Assembly (NCBI RefSeq): GCF_023646285.1
Contig: NZ_JAMOKX010000006.1
Coordinates: 1-64,000, forward strand
Reading direction: 5' to 3'
Source of the DNA: Helicobacter colisuis
Lineage (GTDB): Bacteria > Campylobacterota > Campylobacteria > Campylobacterales > Helicobacteraceae
DNA length: 64,000 nucleotides
The position numbers were made by a program, and so were the translations under genes. How positions within the stretch are numbered: the stretch's first letter is position 1; each line of letters begins with the position of its first letter. This document shows positions 26,231-34,788 of the stretch, in pieces. The notes under the pieces are model-generated. The model was given only the letters and a program-made list of their open reading frames with translations, was not told the origin of the DNA and made no database searches.

Positions 26231-27080
26231 CTTTTAATGTTTCTGCAAATCTGATAAGATTCTCCGCCCAAGGAGTTTCTAAGGGCGAGAAGTAACCTAG
26301 TTTTGCTCCTGATTCTTCAGCAATAAACTCTGCTGCTTTGGTAGAGAACTCTGGTTGAGCAAAGATGATTTGTAATTTTTCTTTTTTAATGGTATCAATA
26401 ACTTGCACCATCTCTTTCATTTTTGGGCTTTTTCCTTCCACTTCAATAGAAATTTCCTCTAAATCATATTCTCTTGCAAAATACCCAAGCATAGGGTGAA
26501 AAACAACAAATTTTTGGCGCTTAGGAACATCTTGCAATGCTGCTTTTATTTTTATATCAGCTCCTTGAATCTGTGCTAGTAATGCCTCATAAGCTTTAGA
26601 ATAATCTCCCCTAGGATTAAGCTTCACTAGGGCTTGATAGATATTTGAAGCAATTTGTTTGGCATTAGAGAGTGAAAGCCAAATATGTGTATCACCATCT
26701 TCTCCGTGGTCGTGATAATCGTGGTGTTCGTGCTCATCTTTAGAGTGGTGAGCAAAATTAATCGTTTTAATTCCTGCGTTGGAAGGGAAAATTTTCATAT
26801 CTGGATTTTGATCTAAAAATCGCTTTAACCAAGCATCTTCAAATTCAACACCAATAGGAAAATACGCTATGGCTTCATTCACCTCTTTAATGCTAGAGAA
26901 TTTAGGTTCAAAATCATGTGGATTTGTGCCTTTTTCTACTAGCACACTAATATCATACTCCTCCCCAGCAATCTTTTCTATAAATTCTGCTTGCATCGGA
27001 ATGCTCACTGCTATAATTGGCTTTGCCATCAAACTACTAGCAATAAAACATAAAAATACTAAAACTTTTTTCATTTTCAA
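26214..27080 (-). CDS. znuA: Zinc ABC transporter substrate-binding protein
   Basis: This 288-residue periplasmic protein captures zinc for a ZnuBC importer. It has a Sec signal (residues 1-19, ending SLMA), ligand histidines in GTNPHDFEPK (H55) and VFHPMLGYFAREY, and a His/Asp-rich loop at 111-126 (HHSKDEHEHHDYHDHG) typical of zinc rather than manganese binders. It stands alone: no permease or ATPase gene is next to it in this window. AAGGATTG precedes the ATG. Regulation by a Fur-family protein is likely but no box is evident. Confidence 0.9.
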   Translation of the reverse strand: MKMKKVLVFLCFIASSLMAKPIIAVSIPMQAEFIEKIAGEEYDISVLVEKGTNPHDFEPKFSSIKEVNEAIAYFPIGVEFEDAWLKRFLDQNPDMKIFPSNAGIKTINFAHHSKDEHEHHDYHDHGEDGDTHIWLSLSNAKQIASNIYQALVKLNPRGDYSKAYEALLAQIQGADIKIKAALQDVPKRQKFVVFHPMLGYFAREYDLEEISIEVEGKSPKMKEMVQVIDTIKKEKLQIIFAQPEFSTKAAEFIAEESGAKLGYFSPLETPWAENLIRFAETLKEANKN

Positions 27081-27132
27081 TCCTTTTTAGTTTTTATTAA
27101 AAATAGATAAGGTAAGATTTTAATTCTCTTTA

Positions 27133-27209
27133 GCGTCCATAGCTCAATTGGATAGAGCATCAGACTTCGGATCTGAGGGTTGGGGGTTCGACTCCCTCTG
27201 GGCGTACCA
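27133..27209 (+). tRNA. tRNA-Arg (anticodon TCG)
   Basis: The 77-base gene folds into a standard cloverleaf. The acceptor stem is GCGTCCA (27133-27139) with TGGGCGT (27199-27205), containing two G-U pairs, discriminator A and an encoded CCA (27207-27209). The D-arm is AGCTCAATTGGATAGAGC, the anticodon stem TCAGA/TCTGA holds loop CTTCGGA (anticodon TCG), and the T-loop is GGTTCGACTCC-like. It reads CGN arginine codons. It lies between znuA and a minus-strand membrane-protein gene. Confidence 0.95.
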
Positions 27210-27237
27210 CTCCCTTAATCACTCCCCATTATAATCA

Positions 27238-28260
27238 TTACTTATCTAACAAAAATAGCTCTAGTGGATATTTTTTACCCAAATCTTTCAAATCCAAATA
27301 AGCACGAATCTTCAAAAGCTCATTTTGCGGATGAGAATTTAATCGCTCCTTGGCTTCATCAATCATTTCAAGTTCTAATAAAACATAAAAATAAGCCAAT
27401 TCTGCATTTTCATCTTTGTTAGCCAAAAACTCAAATAGCTCTAACCATTTAGCAGGTTCATAACATTCTTTTATTTTTTGTGCTAAATGCAAATAATCCT
27501 CTTTAGAATAACCCACATCTATACAAAGCTTTGAAACTTCCTCATCGCTGAAATTCATTTTTTGCGCATAACACATTCCAAGCACAACACCCGCCAAATC
27601 TTTATTGAATTTTACCTCCCCTACAAATCTCCGAACATCTTTAAATTCACCTGTCTCTAAAAGCTTTCTCAAAGCCTCTTGCTTAAACTCATTGCTGTAG
27701 CTTTGTCTCCTTAAAACTTCCATAGCAAATTTCTCATCACTGCGTATCTCATTAAGAATATTTTGCTTCAAAAAGGGGCATTTCTCCCCAGGAGAGAATT
27801 TCTTAAGATTAACATATTCGCCCCTTTTTAAATCTCCCAAAGTCTCAATAATTTCATCTAACTTTACCTCTCCGCTTTTAATAGGAGCACCCTCTTTAAT
27901 ATCAAAAGTTAGATTATTCAACAAAATAGCAAGTTTTTTATAACGATTCATTGTGGGCTGTTTAAAAGGAACCTCTCTGCTTAAAAGCTGATTTTCAATT
28001 TGTGCCAAAAGAATCTTGTAATCATTTTTATACTTTGTTCTTTTTCTCCACATGCGATAAGCACCGCCAACTTCTAAAAATGCTACCACAATGAAAAATA
28101 TCACCACGGGAATAATAATCCAAACTGCAACAGGAAGCGCTATGCTATGAATACTAAAAGGTATTTGATAGGTGTAACTTTCCCCAGTTAGCGTATAGAC
28201 ATACAATCCAAGCAAAACAATAAAAACAAACAAAGCGCCAATATAATATTTAAATTTCAT
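27238..28260 (-). CDS. Conserved membrane-anchored protein of unknown function
   Basis: This 340-residue protein has two N-terminal membrane helices (about 5-25 and 41-66) with a short loop between them, followed by a charged cytoplasmic domain that looks all-helical, possibly repeat-like (for example EVLRRQSYSNEFKQEALRKLLETG). I recognise no named domain. It overlaps dksA by ATGA and lies in a dksA-rlmH-accD gene group; I recall a similar neighbourhood in Campylobacter. A function is not proposed. Confidence 0.75.
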   Translation of the reverse strand: MKFKYYIGALFVFIVLLGLYVYTLTGESYTYQIPFSIHSIALPVAVWIIIPVVIFFIVVAFLEVGGAYRMWRKRTKYKNDYKILLAQIENQLLSREVPFKQPTMNRYKKLAILLNNLTFDIKEGAPIKSGEVKLDEIIETLGDLKRGEYVNLKKFSPGEKCPFLKQNILNEIRSDEKFAMEVLRRQSYSNEFKQEALRKLLETGEFKDVRRFVGEVKFNKDLAGVVLGMCYAQKMNFSDEEVSKLCIDVGYSKEDYLHLAQKIKECYEPAKWLELFEFLANKDENAELAYFYVLLELEMIDEAKERLNSHPQNELLKIRAYLDLKDLGKKYPLELFLLDK

Positions 28261-28616
28261 TTTTTACCCTTTAAGTCTTTTTCTATAATTTCACGACACA
28301 CGATACAATACCTTGCATGTGGCTTTGCCCTAAGTCTTTGAATCCCAATGGGTTCATCACACATTTCACAAATCCCATATACACCTTCTTCTATCTTTTC
28401 TAATGCCCTCTCTATATATTCTAGCTCTTCGTTGTGGCGCTCAAATATCAAGCCATCTAGGGTATTTTTCATACTCATTGCTGCTTCATCTGCCTCATCC
28501 AAAGAAACTCCGCGTAAATTTTCCATACTCTTTTGATGAACAAAATTGTTATCTAAAATCGCCTGTTTTTTTTCTTCTAAAGTTTTTTTAAAAGCATCTA
28601 ACTCCATTTTTTGCAC
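28257..28616 (-). CDS. dksA: DksA/TraR-family transcription factor
   Basis: This 119-residue protein has an N-terminal coiled coil (about 5-75) and a C-terminal four-cysteine zinc finger (CEMCDEPIGIQRLRAKPHARYC, then CREI). DksA proteins insert into the RNA polymerase secondary channel and, with ppGpp, tune rRNA and amino-acid promoters. It is slightly shorter than E. coli DksA (151 residues), as usual in Campylobacterota. It is followed by a membrane-protein gene with an ATGA overlap. Confidence 0.88.
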   Translation of the reverse strand: MQKMELDAFKKTLEEKKQAILDNNFVHQKSMENLRGVSLDEADEAAMSMKNTLDGLIFERHNEELEYIERALEKIEEGVYGICEMCDEPIGIQRLRAKPHARYCIVCREIIEKDLKGKK

Positions 28617-28641
28617 TCAATCCTCCAAATTTACTTCAATT

Positions 28642-29106
28642 TTACTTGTGATATGGGTGATTATTTATTAAACAAAAAGCTCTAAAAACCTGCTCACTTA
28701 AAACAACTTTTGCAACTTTATGGCTAAAGGTTAATGGCGAAAGCGAAAGCACACATTGGCACTGATTTAAAAATGCCTCTTCTAATCCATAAGCGCCACC
28801 GATAAAAAATGCAATCTCCCCTTTATTTTCAAGATTTTTGGCAAACTCTATGGAATCAATGCTTTTCCCATTAGGCGAAAGTGCAATTTTATAGGCTTGA
28901 TTTTTTGAGACTTTAAGAAACTCTTTAGTGTAAGATTTTTGTGCTTCTTTTACATCTTGTTTTTGTCCTTCTTTAATGGACTTTGAAAACAAATTAATAA
29001 ATTCCATTTTTACGCCAACCCCTGCACTCAAGGCAATAAATTCTTCACACAAACTATCACTTAAATCTTTGGTTTTGGCAATATAATACACAAAAACTTT
29101 AATCAT
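28642..29106 (-). CDS. rlmH: 23S rRNA (pseudouridine1915-N3)-methyltransferase
   Basis: This 154-residue SPOUT-class enzyme methylates pseudouridine 1915 in helix 69 of 23S rRNA. Recognisable parts are [31 protein letters not shown] (SAM knot) and the C-terminal [20 protein letters not shown], ending close to PYHK. The length is normal. It overlaps the end of accD by 8 bases, so translation is probably coupled. Confidence 0.93.
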   Translation of the reverse strand: MIKVFVYYIAKTKDLSDSLCEEFIALSAGVGVKMEFINLFSKSIKEGQKQDVKEAQKSYTKEFLKVSKNQAYKIALSPNGKSIDSIEFAKNLENKGEIAFFIGGAYGLEEAFLNQCQCVLSLSPLTFSHKVAKVVLSEQVFRAFCLINNHPYHK

Positions 29107-29956
29107 TTGCGTTAAGATACCTCAAAATTCGTGCAATACTTTGTTTCATTTCTCTTCTTTGAACAATCATATCAATTAAGCCGTGTTCTAACAGAAATTC
29201 TGCCGTTTGAAATCCTTGTGGCAAATCCGCACCAATTGTCTGTTTAATCACTCTAGCTCCTGCAAATCCGATCATCGCACCTGGTTCAGCCATAATAATA
29301 TCGCCCAAAAAGGCAAAAGACGCACTAACTCCACCCATTGTAGGATCTGTCAAAATTGAGATAAAAGGCAATTTTGCCTCACTTAAAATATTTAAAGCCG
29401 CCGAAGTCTTTGCCATTTGCATTAAAGAATAAGTTGATTCTTGCATTCTTGCACCACCACTTGCACTAACAATAATCAACCCCTGCTTTTTCTCCACACT
29501 GCGATTAATAGCCCTAACAATCTTTTCTCCCTCCACAGAAGCCAAAGATCCACCCATAAAGTTAAAATCAAACAAAACAAGCTGGGCAGGTATCCCTTCA
29601 ATTCTACATTCACCACTGATAATTGAACTAGGGCGACCACATTTTTTTTGGTATTCTTCTATGCGCTTTTTATAGCTTTTTTTATCAACAAAATCTAAAG
29701 GATCTGTAGGTGCTAAATCTTTATCATATTCAACAAAACTTCCATCATCGCACATCAAAGCAATTCTATCTTGTAATCCAATACGCATATGAAAATTACA
29801 TTTAGGACAAGTATAATATTGTGCGATTACTTCTTTATAATACATCAAAGCATTACAACTAGGACATTTTATCCAATGACTTGGAGCTTCTTTAGGTGTT
29901 GCTCTTTCTTGATTTTCCTTTTTAAAAGTTTTAAAAAAATCTACAAATCCCACCAT
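29099..29956 (-). CDS. accD: Acetyl-CoA carboxylase, carboxyltransferase subunit beta
   Basis: This 285-residue subunit pairs with AccA (13383-14309). It has the zinc ribbon [13 protein letters not shown]...CPKC (cysteines near 34, 37, 53 and 56), then the crotonase-fold carboxyltransferase with [34 protein letters not shown] and [13 protein letters not shown]. The length is typical. It is the first gene of the accD-rlmH pair on the minus strand. Confidence 0.95.
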   Translation of the reverse strand: MVGFVDFFKTFKKENQERATPKEAPSHWIKCPSCNALMYYKEVIAQYYTCPKCNFHMRIGLQDRIALMCDDGSFVEYDKDLAPTDPLDFVDKKSYKKRIEEYQKKCGRPSSIISGECRIEGIPAQLVLFDFNFMGGSLASVEGEKIVRAINRSVEKKQGLIIVSASGGARMQESTYSLMQMAKTSAALNILSEAKLPFISILTDPTMGGVSASFAFLGDIIMAEPGAMIGFAGARVIKQTIGADLPQGFQTAEFLLEHGLIDMIVQRREMKQSIARILRYLNAND

Positions 29957-30036
29957 TTATTCCTTAAGCTTGAAAAGTTTCAAAAAATAACAAAATTGTA
30001 TAAAATTCTGTGTTAATTTATACTAAAGATTTCAAA

Positions 30037-30789
30037 ATGAATATTCAAACTAACGATAAAAGCTTTACGCTTTTTAATCAAACCTTCCAAGAACACTATC
30101 ATTCTACCAAAGATGGTGCTTTAAAAGAAACCTTACACAAGCATATTTTTCCTAGTTTTGCCTATTTTAAAAACAAACAAAAACTAAGAATCCTTGATAT
30201 TTGCTTTGGACTTGGTTACAACACGCTTTGTGCAATAAAATATGCTAGTAGCTATGGTATCCAATCCCTAGAAATCCACTCCCCCGAAATGGATTCTTGC
30301 CTATTAAAATCACTCTCAAGCCTTACTTATCCACAAGAGCTTGACTTAGAGATTCTTAATAGCCTCACACAAAACCATTTTTATAAAAGTAAAAATTTGG
30401 AAGTTTTTTTGCATTTAGGCGATGCAAGAGAGATTTTAAAAAGCTTTCAAAAATCTTTTTTTGATATAGTCTTCCAAGATGCTTTTAGTCCCGCTAAAAA
30501 TCCTCTTTTATGGACTTATGAATATTTTAAAACTCTTTTTTTGCTCACCCAAAAAGATTGTATTCTAACAACTTATAGTCAAAACTCGGCTATGCTTTAT
30601 AGTGCCTTTTTAGCAGGATTCAAACCTTTCAAACTTACCCAAAAACACACACGGGATTCCATAATCTTTACCAAACTAGAATCTGCTCCACCCTTAAAAC
30701 TTGAAAATGTGCTCACAATCAAGCCCATTAATCTTGCCCACAAAATCACCACCAATCACAATCTCAAGGGCTTATATGATTCTTTTTAA
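30037..30789 (+). CDS. mnmD: tRNA wobble-uridine methyltransferase MnmD (MnmC N-domain type)
   Basis: This 250-residue SAM enzyme contains the first-domain signature of MnmC (DUF752): FNQTFQEHYHSTKDGALKET, the SAM motif ILDICFGLGYNTL, and VFQDAFSPAKNPLLWTYEYF with the catalytic aspartate. In E. coli this domain is fused to an oxidase; here it is alone, as in other stand-alone MnmD proteins. It would finish mnm5(s2)U at tRNA position 34. I chose the ATG at 30037; a GTG at 30010 would add nine residues. Confidence 0.85.
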   Translation: MNIQTNDKSFTLFNQTFQEHYHSTKDGALKETLHKHIFPSFAYFKNKQKLRILDICFGLGYNTLCAIKYASSYGIQSLEIHSPEMDSCLLKSLSSLTYPQELDLEILNSLTQNHFYKSKNLEVFLHLGDAREILKSFQKSFFDIVFQDAFSPAKNPLLWTYEYFKTLFLLTQKDCILTTYSQNSAMLYSAFLAGFKPFKLTQKHTRDSIIFTKLESAPPLKLENVLTIKPINLAHKITTNHNLKGLYDSF

Positions 30790-30821
30790 TTCATTCAATA
30801 CCTTATAAAGGTGCCAAAAAC

Positions 30822-30914
30822 TCAAAAAACTGGATTTCCTACTCCATACATCATAAACAAAACCATAAAAGCTGCAAATAATGCTAAAATAATAGGTGCA
30901 AATCTTGCCATCAT
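30822..30914 (-). CDS. Possible 30-residue hydrophobic membrane peptide
   Basis: A short minus-strand reading frame between mnmD and rarA starts ATG ATG GCA at 30914, with TAAGG 4 bases upstream, and ends TGA at 30822-30824. The peptide is almost entirely one membrane helix (MARFAPIILALFAAFMVLF, then MMYGVGNPVF). Its composition and clean ribosome-binding site favour a real small membrane protein, but it has no family I recognise, and a TGCTAAAAT promoter-like motif for rarA overlaps it on the other strand. Confidence is moderate. Confidence 0.45.
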   Translation of the reverse strand: MMARFAPIILALFAAFMVLFMMYGVGNPVF

Positions 30915-30934
30915 AAAGCCTTAAAGAAAAGATA

Positions 30935-32110
30935 ATGAAAGAGTTAGCATACAATAAAAGACCTAAAAACTTCCAACAATTTATTGGACAAAAGCATATT
31001 TTTGGAGAAAACTCTCCTTTTATGCGACTATTAAAAAGTGGCGAGATTCCACACAGCTTCTTTTTTGGTCCCCCAGGAAGTGGCAAAACAACTGCTGCAA
31101 GACTGATTGCCAATGAACTTGATTATCCCTTTTATAGTCTTAATGCCACAAGTTTTAAAAGTGAAGATTTGCGCAATATTCTAAAACAGCACCAAAATAC
31201 TCTGCAAAAACCTCTTATTTTTATTGACGAAGTCCATAGATTAAACAAAGCCCAACAAGAACTACTTTTGCCCATTATGGAAAATCACCAAGCTTTAATC
31301 TTAGGGGCTTCTATGGAAAATCCCTTTTTTTCGCTGATTAATGCGATTCGATCACGATCTTTTGTATTTGAATTTTATCGCCTAAGTAAAGAAGAATTAG
31401 CGCAGATTCTAGAAGAATACTCCCTAGAAGATTCTATTAAAGACTTTTTAATTGGCACTAGCGGTGGCGATGCAAGGGCAATGCTAAATCTACTTGATTG
31501 TGCCTTAAGCACTAAAATGCCACTCACTCTTGAGCTTTTAAAATCCATTCGTCCTCATTCACTAAATAGTAGCGCTAGCGATTCTGATACACATTACAAT
31601 CTTATTTCAGCTATGATAAAAAGCATTCGTGGAAGTGATGAAAATGCTGCTATTTATTACCTAGCAAGACTAATTGAAGGGGGTGAAAATCCTGAATTTA
31701 TCGCAAGACGACTTGTAATTTTAGCCAGTGAAGATATTGGCAATGCTAATCCAAATGCCTTAAATCTTGCCAATTCAACCTTGCAAAGCGTTGCTAAAAT
31801 TGGTTATCCAGAAGCAAGAATCATTTTAAGTCAATGCGTAATTTATCTCTGTGCTTCACCCAAATCCAACACTTCTTATGAAGCCATTAATGCTGCCTTA
31901 GAATATGTCCGCAAAAACCCCAATGAGCCTATTCCAGAACATATACAACAATTCCACAAAGATTATTTGTATCCGCATAATTTTGGGGGCTGGGTGAAAC
32001 AAAAATATCTACTTAAAAATTTAGAGTTTGTTAAATGGCAACCCAAAGGCTTTGAGAAAACCTTAAAAGAATGGCTTGATAAAATACGCACTATCAAAAC
32101 CAAAGAATAA
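30935..32110 (+). CDS. rarA: Replication-associated recombination protein A (AAA+ ATPase)
   Basis: This 391-residue ATPase of the RarA/MgsA/WRNIP1 family acts at stalled replication forks and interacts with SSB in E. coli. Walker A is GPPGSGKTTAA (near residue 49), Walker B LIFIDEVHRLNKAQQ (near 95), and the C-terminal half has ARRLVILASEDIGNANPNAL and PKSNTSYEAINAALEYV. The length is slightly short but complete. The ATG lies 20 bases downstream of the divergent small ORF start. Confidence 0.92.
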   Translation: MKELAYNKRPKNFQQFIGQKHIFGENSPFMRLLKSGEIPHSFFFGPPGSGKTTAARLIANELDYPFYSLNATSFKSEDLRNILKQHQNTLQKPLIFIDEVHRLNKAQQELLLPIMENHQALILGASMENPFFSLINAIRSRSFVFEFYRLSKEELAQILEEYSLEDSIKDFLIGTSGGDARAMLNLLDCALSTKMPLTLELLKSIRPHSLNSSASDSDTHYNLISAMIKSIRGSDENAAIYYLARLIEGGENPEFIARRLVILASEDIGNANPNALNLANSTLQSVAKIGYPEARIILSQCVIYLCASPKSNTSYEAINAALEYVRKNPNEPIPEHIQQFHKDYLYPHNFGGWVKQKYLLKNLEFVKWQPKGFEKTLKEWLDKIRTIKTKE

Positions 32111-32181
32111 AAATAAGCTTAAAAAATACTCATCAAAAAAGAGTTCAAAAACCAAAAAGAATCAAATAAAAAGAGAGTGGC

Positions 32182-32198
32182 ACTAGCCAAGAGCTAGT
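32182..32198 (-). terminator. Terminator hairpin of the ferredoxin gene
   Basis: Reading the minus strand, ACTAGC TCTTG GCTAGT forms a 6-bp stem at 32198-32182, starting at the stop codon of the ferredoxin gene, followed by GCCACTCTCTTTTTATTTG with a T run. This is a reasonable intrinsic terminator. Confidence 0.55.
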
Positions 32199-32482
32199 TA
32201 TTCCACTACTGGGATATGGGCAGTTCTTTTATCCTCACCAATATCATCTCTGTGTGGTTGAGAATCTACCACTGCATCCCAAACGATACAGCCTTCTGTT
32301 GGACAGGCAGAAGCACAGGCAGGCTCATCATTGTGTCCCACACACTCTACACATTTATTATTATAAACAAAATAGCAACCATCGTTATTTGGGCTATCAT
32401 CATCATCTACAATTGCTTCTACTGGACATTCATCAATACAAGCACCACAGGCGATACAAATATCAGTAATCTTAACAGCCAT
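32198..32482 (-). CDS. 2[4Fe-4S] ferredoxin
   Basis: This 94-residue acidic ferredoxin has two cluster motifs: CIACGACIDECPVEAIV, then CVECVGHNDEPACASACPTEGC with an insertion between the cysteines, as in Allochromatium-type ferredoxins. It is a low-potential electron carrier, probably serving pyruvate/2-oxoglutarate oxidoreductases or Fe-S biogenesis. It is a single gene with GGAG just before the start and its own terminator. A large inverted repeat covers the start of its leader (see 32491-32518). Confidence 0.9.
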   Translation of the reverse strand: MAVKITDICIACGACIDECPVEAIVDDDDSPNNDGCYFVYNNKCVECVGHNDEPACASACPTEGCIVWDAVVDSQPHRDDIGEDKRTAHIPVVE

Positions 32483-32490
32483 ATTATCTC

Positions 32491-32518
32491 CTTTAAAGTT
32501 TAAAATTAAACTTTAAAG
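32491..32518 (-). repeat. Perfect 12-4-12 inverted repeat in the ferredoxin leader
   Basis: CTTTAAAGTTTA (32491-32502) and its exact complement (32507-32518) flank AAAT, directly upstream of and touching the ribosome-binding site of the ferredoxin gene (GGAG at 32492-32489). It could be an operator or an mRNA hairpin that masks the ribosome-binding site. Confidence 0.7.
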
Positions 32519-32607
32519 TATATAAAAAAGCTACTAAAAGGAATCTTTAATCAACTCTTCTTGGCAATTTTTGTTTTAAAAATGCTTAAATTGTAGAGTA
32601 TAGTTAT

Positions 32608-33183
32608 TTAATTATGTTTATTGATTGCTTGAAATAGTTCCAAAGCTTCTTTGAGATTTGAAACCCTATGTGTCGCGTGTAAAGCTTGGTTTTCCCCAAC
32701 CAAAATTCGCGTTTGCACTCCAGCTTCAAGCCCTGCTATCATATCTGTATCTTTGTCGCCCAAAATATAGCTATCATATTGTGATAAATCCAATCCAAAA
32801 TCCGCACAAGCTTGAAGCAACATTTGAGGCTTAGGCTTGCGACAGATACAATTTTCTTCCTTGGTATGCGGACAAAAATAAATGCCATCAAAACCAATAT
32901 TTTTAGGCACAAAACCGCTTTGACGCAGTGGAATCATAAGGCAAGAAACAATGCAGTTTTGCATAAAAGCACTTAAAGTTTCAAAGTCTTTTTGCGTGAA
33001 TATTCCACGATGAATACCTGATTGATTAGTCACCAAAAAACACAAGGAATCTTGTTTTTTTAGCTCCAAAAAAAGCTCCATAAAAAAGGGAGCGAAATAA
33101 AACTTTTCAATCTCATAACCATAAGGAGCATCTTCAAGATTCACGACATCATCTCGATCAAAAAACACGACCTTTTGTTTCAT
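32608..33183 (-). CDS. gmhB: D-glycero-beta-D-manno-heptose-1,7-bisphosphate 7-phosphatase
   Basis: This 191-residue HAD phosphatase removes the 7-phosphate in ADP-heptose synthesis. Motif I is FFDRDDVVN (near residue 8); motif II TNQSG follows, the zinc loop is CPHTKEENCICRKPKPQM, and motif IV is LGDKDTDMIAGLEAG. Motif I normally reads DRDGV; here Asp replaces Gly. It overlaps the upstream transporter gene by ATGA. The other heptose genes (hldD, hldE, gmhA) are 6 kb away at 39385-42479. Confidence 0.9.
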   Translation of the reverse strand: MKQKVVFFDRDDVVNLEDAPYGYEIEKFYFAPFFMELFLELKKQDSLCFLVTNQSGIHRGIFTQKDFETLSAFMQNCIVSCLMIPLRQSGFVPKNIGFDGIYFCPHTKEENCICRKPKPQMLLQACADFGLDLSQYDSYILGDKDTDMIAGLEAGVQTRILVGENQALHATHRVSNLKEALELFQAINKHN

Positions 33184-33740
33184 CTAAATACCCCTAGGAA
33201 CTTTTGCAATCTAATGGCAAAGAGATAGAAAAATGGCGTATTTAAAAGCCCAAGGCAGAATTTAATCAAATAATCTCCAAAGACTAGCATAAGGACATTT
33301 TGCCAAGGCATAACAAATAAAAAGGCAATGTGAAAAAAAATCATCGTATCAACAAACTGCGAGAATGCAGTGCTTCCGACACTTCTTAGCCACCACAAAC
33401 GGGGAAACTTTGATTTTAACCAATAAAAGATATAAACATCTACTTGTTGCGAAAAGAAAAAAGCACTCACACTTGCAAGGGCAATCCGGAATTCAGCCAA
33501 AAACATTGAAGGGATAAAGGCACAAAAAATACCGATTCTAACCACCTTTAAAACCTCATCTCTATGGTATCTTTCTGCTAAAATATCTGCCAACAAAAAA
33601 GTAAAAGGATAAGTTATAGCGCCATAAGTAAAAAAGTTATTGACAGGGAATTGCACAAGATAATTTGAAGCCACAATCAATGCAGTAAAAATCACCACTG
33701 ATACCAATATAACTGAAAAAGACATTGTTTTTTTAAACAT
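33180..33740 (-). CDS. Queuosine-precursor-type (YhhQ/VUT family) membrane transporter
   Basis: This 186-residue protein has five to six membrane helices and the VUT/YhhQ family patterns VASNYLVQFPV, TYPFTFLLADILAERY, VSAFFFSQQVDVYIFYWLK and STAFSQFVDTMIFF. Family members import 7-cyano- or 7-aminomethyl-7-deazaguanine for queuosine; queF at 52721 fits that. I chose the ATG at 33740, which has GGAG 8 bases upstream; a TTG at 33776 is the longest option. It overlaps gmhB by ATGA. Confidence 0.85.
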   Translation of the reverse strand: MFKKTMSFSVILVSVVIFTALIVASNYLVQFPVNNFFTYGAITYPFTFLLADILAERYHRDEVLKVVRIGIFCAFIPSMFLAEFRIALASVSAFFFSQQVDVYIFYWLKSKFPRLWWLRSVGSTAFSQFVDTMIFFHIAFLFVMPWQNVLMLVFGDYLIKFCLGLLNTPFFYLFAIRLQKFLGVFR

Positions 33741-33997
33741 CTGCCAAACTCCAAACTTAATTTCCCAAACACACAAAGTCTAGGCATTTAATATTATTAA
33801 ATTGATAGCAAAAGACTTACATCATTTTATTGCAAACTCATATTTTTAAGAATCAAGATTCTAGCCAAATTAAAATAACAATCCTAAAAATAATTCTTAA
33901 AAATCTATTTTTGCAACGCAATTAATCAGTATTCAAAGCTTTTAGACAAACACTCGCAAACACCCAAAAACCTATAAAATTTGCTAAGATTAAGCAA

Positions 33998-34016
33998 GGA
34001 TTCCAAGGTGGAATCC
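33998..34016 (-). terminator. Hairpin downstream of rpsR
   Basis: GGATTCC and GGAATCC (33998-34004 and 34010-34016) form a perfect 7-bp stem, 12 bases after the rpsR stop on the minus strand, followed by TTGCTTAATC. It probably ends the rpsF-ssb-rpsR transcript. Confidence 0.5.
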
Positions 34017-34027
34017 AAAAGATTGCT

Positions 34028-34285
34028 TTAAATTTTAAAAGGGTTTTCAACCACTCTTTTTCTATCTACAATGTAAGGAATAAGCGCCATTTGTCTTGCT
34101 CTTTTGATAGCAACTTCTACGCGCTCTTGCCATTTTTTAGAGTTTCCAGTTAAACGGCGTGGCATAATTTTGTAGCGCTCTGATAAAGAATGCTTAAGCA
34201 TATCAATATCTTTGTAGTCAATAAATTCAATTTTTGATTCAGTGTATCTGCAGTATCTTTTAGAGTATCTCTTTTTCTCTGCCAT
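34028..34285 (-). CDS. rpsR: 30S ribosomal protein S18
   Basis: This 85-residue basic protein binds S6 on the platform of the 30S subunit. The core reads [20 protein letters not shown], then [30 protein letters not shown], matching S18. It is the third gene of the rpsF-ssb-rpsR operon, 11 bases after ssb, with AAGGAT before the ATG. Confidence 0.97.
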   Translation of the reverse strand: MAEKKRYSKRYCRYTESKIEFIDYKDIDMLKHSLSERYKIMPRRLTGNSKKWQERVEVAIKRARQMALIPYIVDRKRVVENPFKI

Positions 34286-34296
34286 AATTTATCCTT

Positions 34297-34779
34297 TTAA
34301 AATGGTATTTCATCGTCATTAATATCAATCACTGGGAGATCGGGCTCTTTTTGTGGTCTTTGAACTTGTGGCGATGGTTTTTGATAAGCCTCTTGCTGTT
34401 CATAACCACTAGCATACCCACCCTCTCCATAGCCAACATTCTCATTAGCATTTTGTCTTTGCCCTAGCATTTGCATACTTTCTGCGGCAATAGAATGCTT
34501 ACTACGCTTTGTGCCTGTATTATCAGTCCAACTCTCAAGCACCAAACGACCTTCAATTAGAACTTGAGATCCTTTCTTAAGGTATTGATTAGCCACTTCA
34601 GCTGTCCTACCAAAGAGATTTGCATCAATATAACAAACCTCCTCTGCTTGAGTGCCATCTTGCTTTTTGTATCGGCGGTTTGTTGCCAAACCCAACCTTG
34701 CTAATGCTGCACCACTTGGCAGATAACGCAACTCTACATCACGCGTAAGATTTCCTACTAAAATGACTTTATTAAACAT
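34297..34779 (-). CDS. ssb: Single-stranded DNA-binding protein
   Basis: This 160-residue SSB has the OB-fold domain (about 1-110: MFNKVILVGNLTRDVELRYL, then KKGSQVLIEGRLVLESW), a Gly/Gln-rich linker, and the acidic tip DINDDEIPF that recruits replication and repair proteins. It lies between rpsF and rpsR, the standard bacterial order, with gaps of about 10 bases. Confidence 0.97.
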   Translation of the reverse strand: MFNKVILVGNLTRDVELRYLPSGAALARLGLATNRRYKKQDGTQAEEVCYIDANLFGRTAEVANQYLKKGSQVLIEGRLVLESWTDNTGTKRSKHSIAAESMQMLGQRQNANENVGYGEGGYASGYEQQEAYQKPSPQVQRPQKEPDLPVIDINDDEIPF

Positions 34780-34788
34780 TGCAATTCC

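Noticed and set aside
33741..33862. preQ1 riboswitch before the VUT-type transporter
   Set aside because: No CACCC-type core or A-rich pseudoknot tail matching preQ1 classes was seen in the 5' region.
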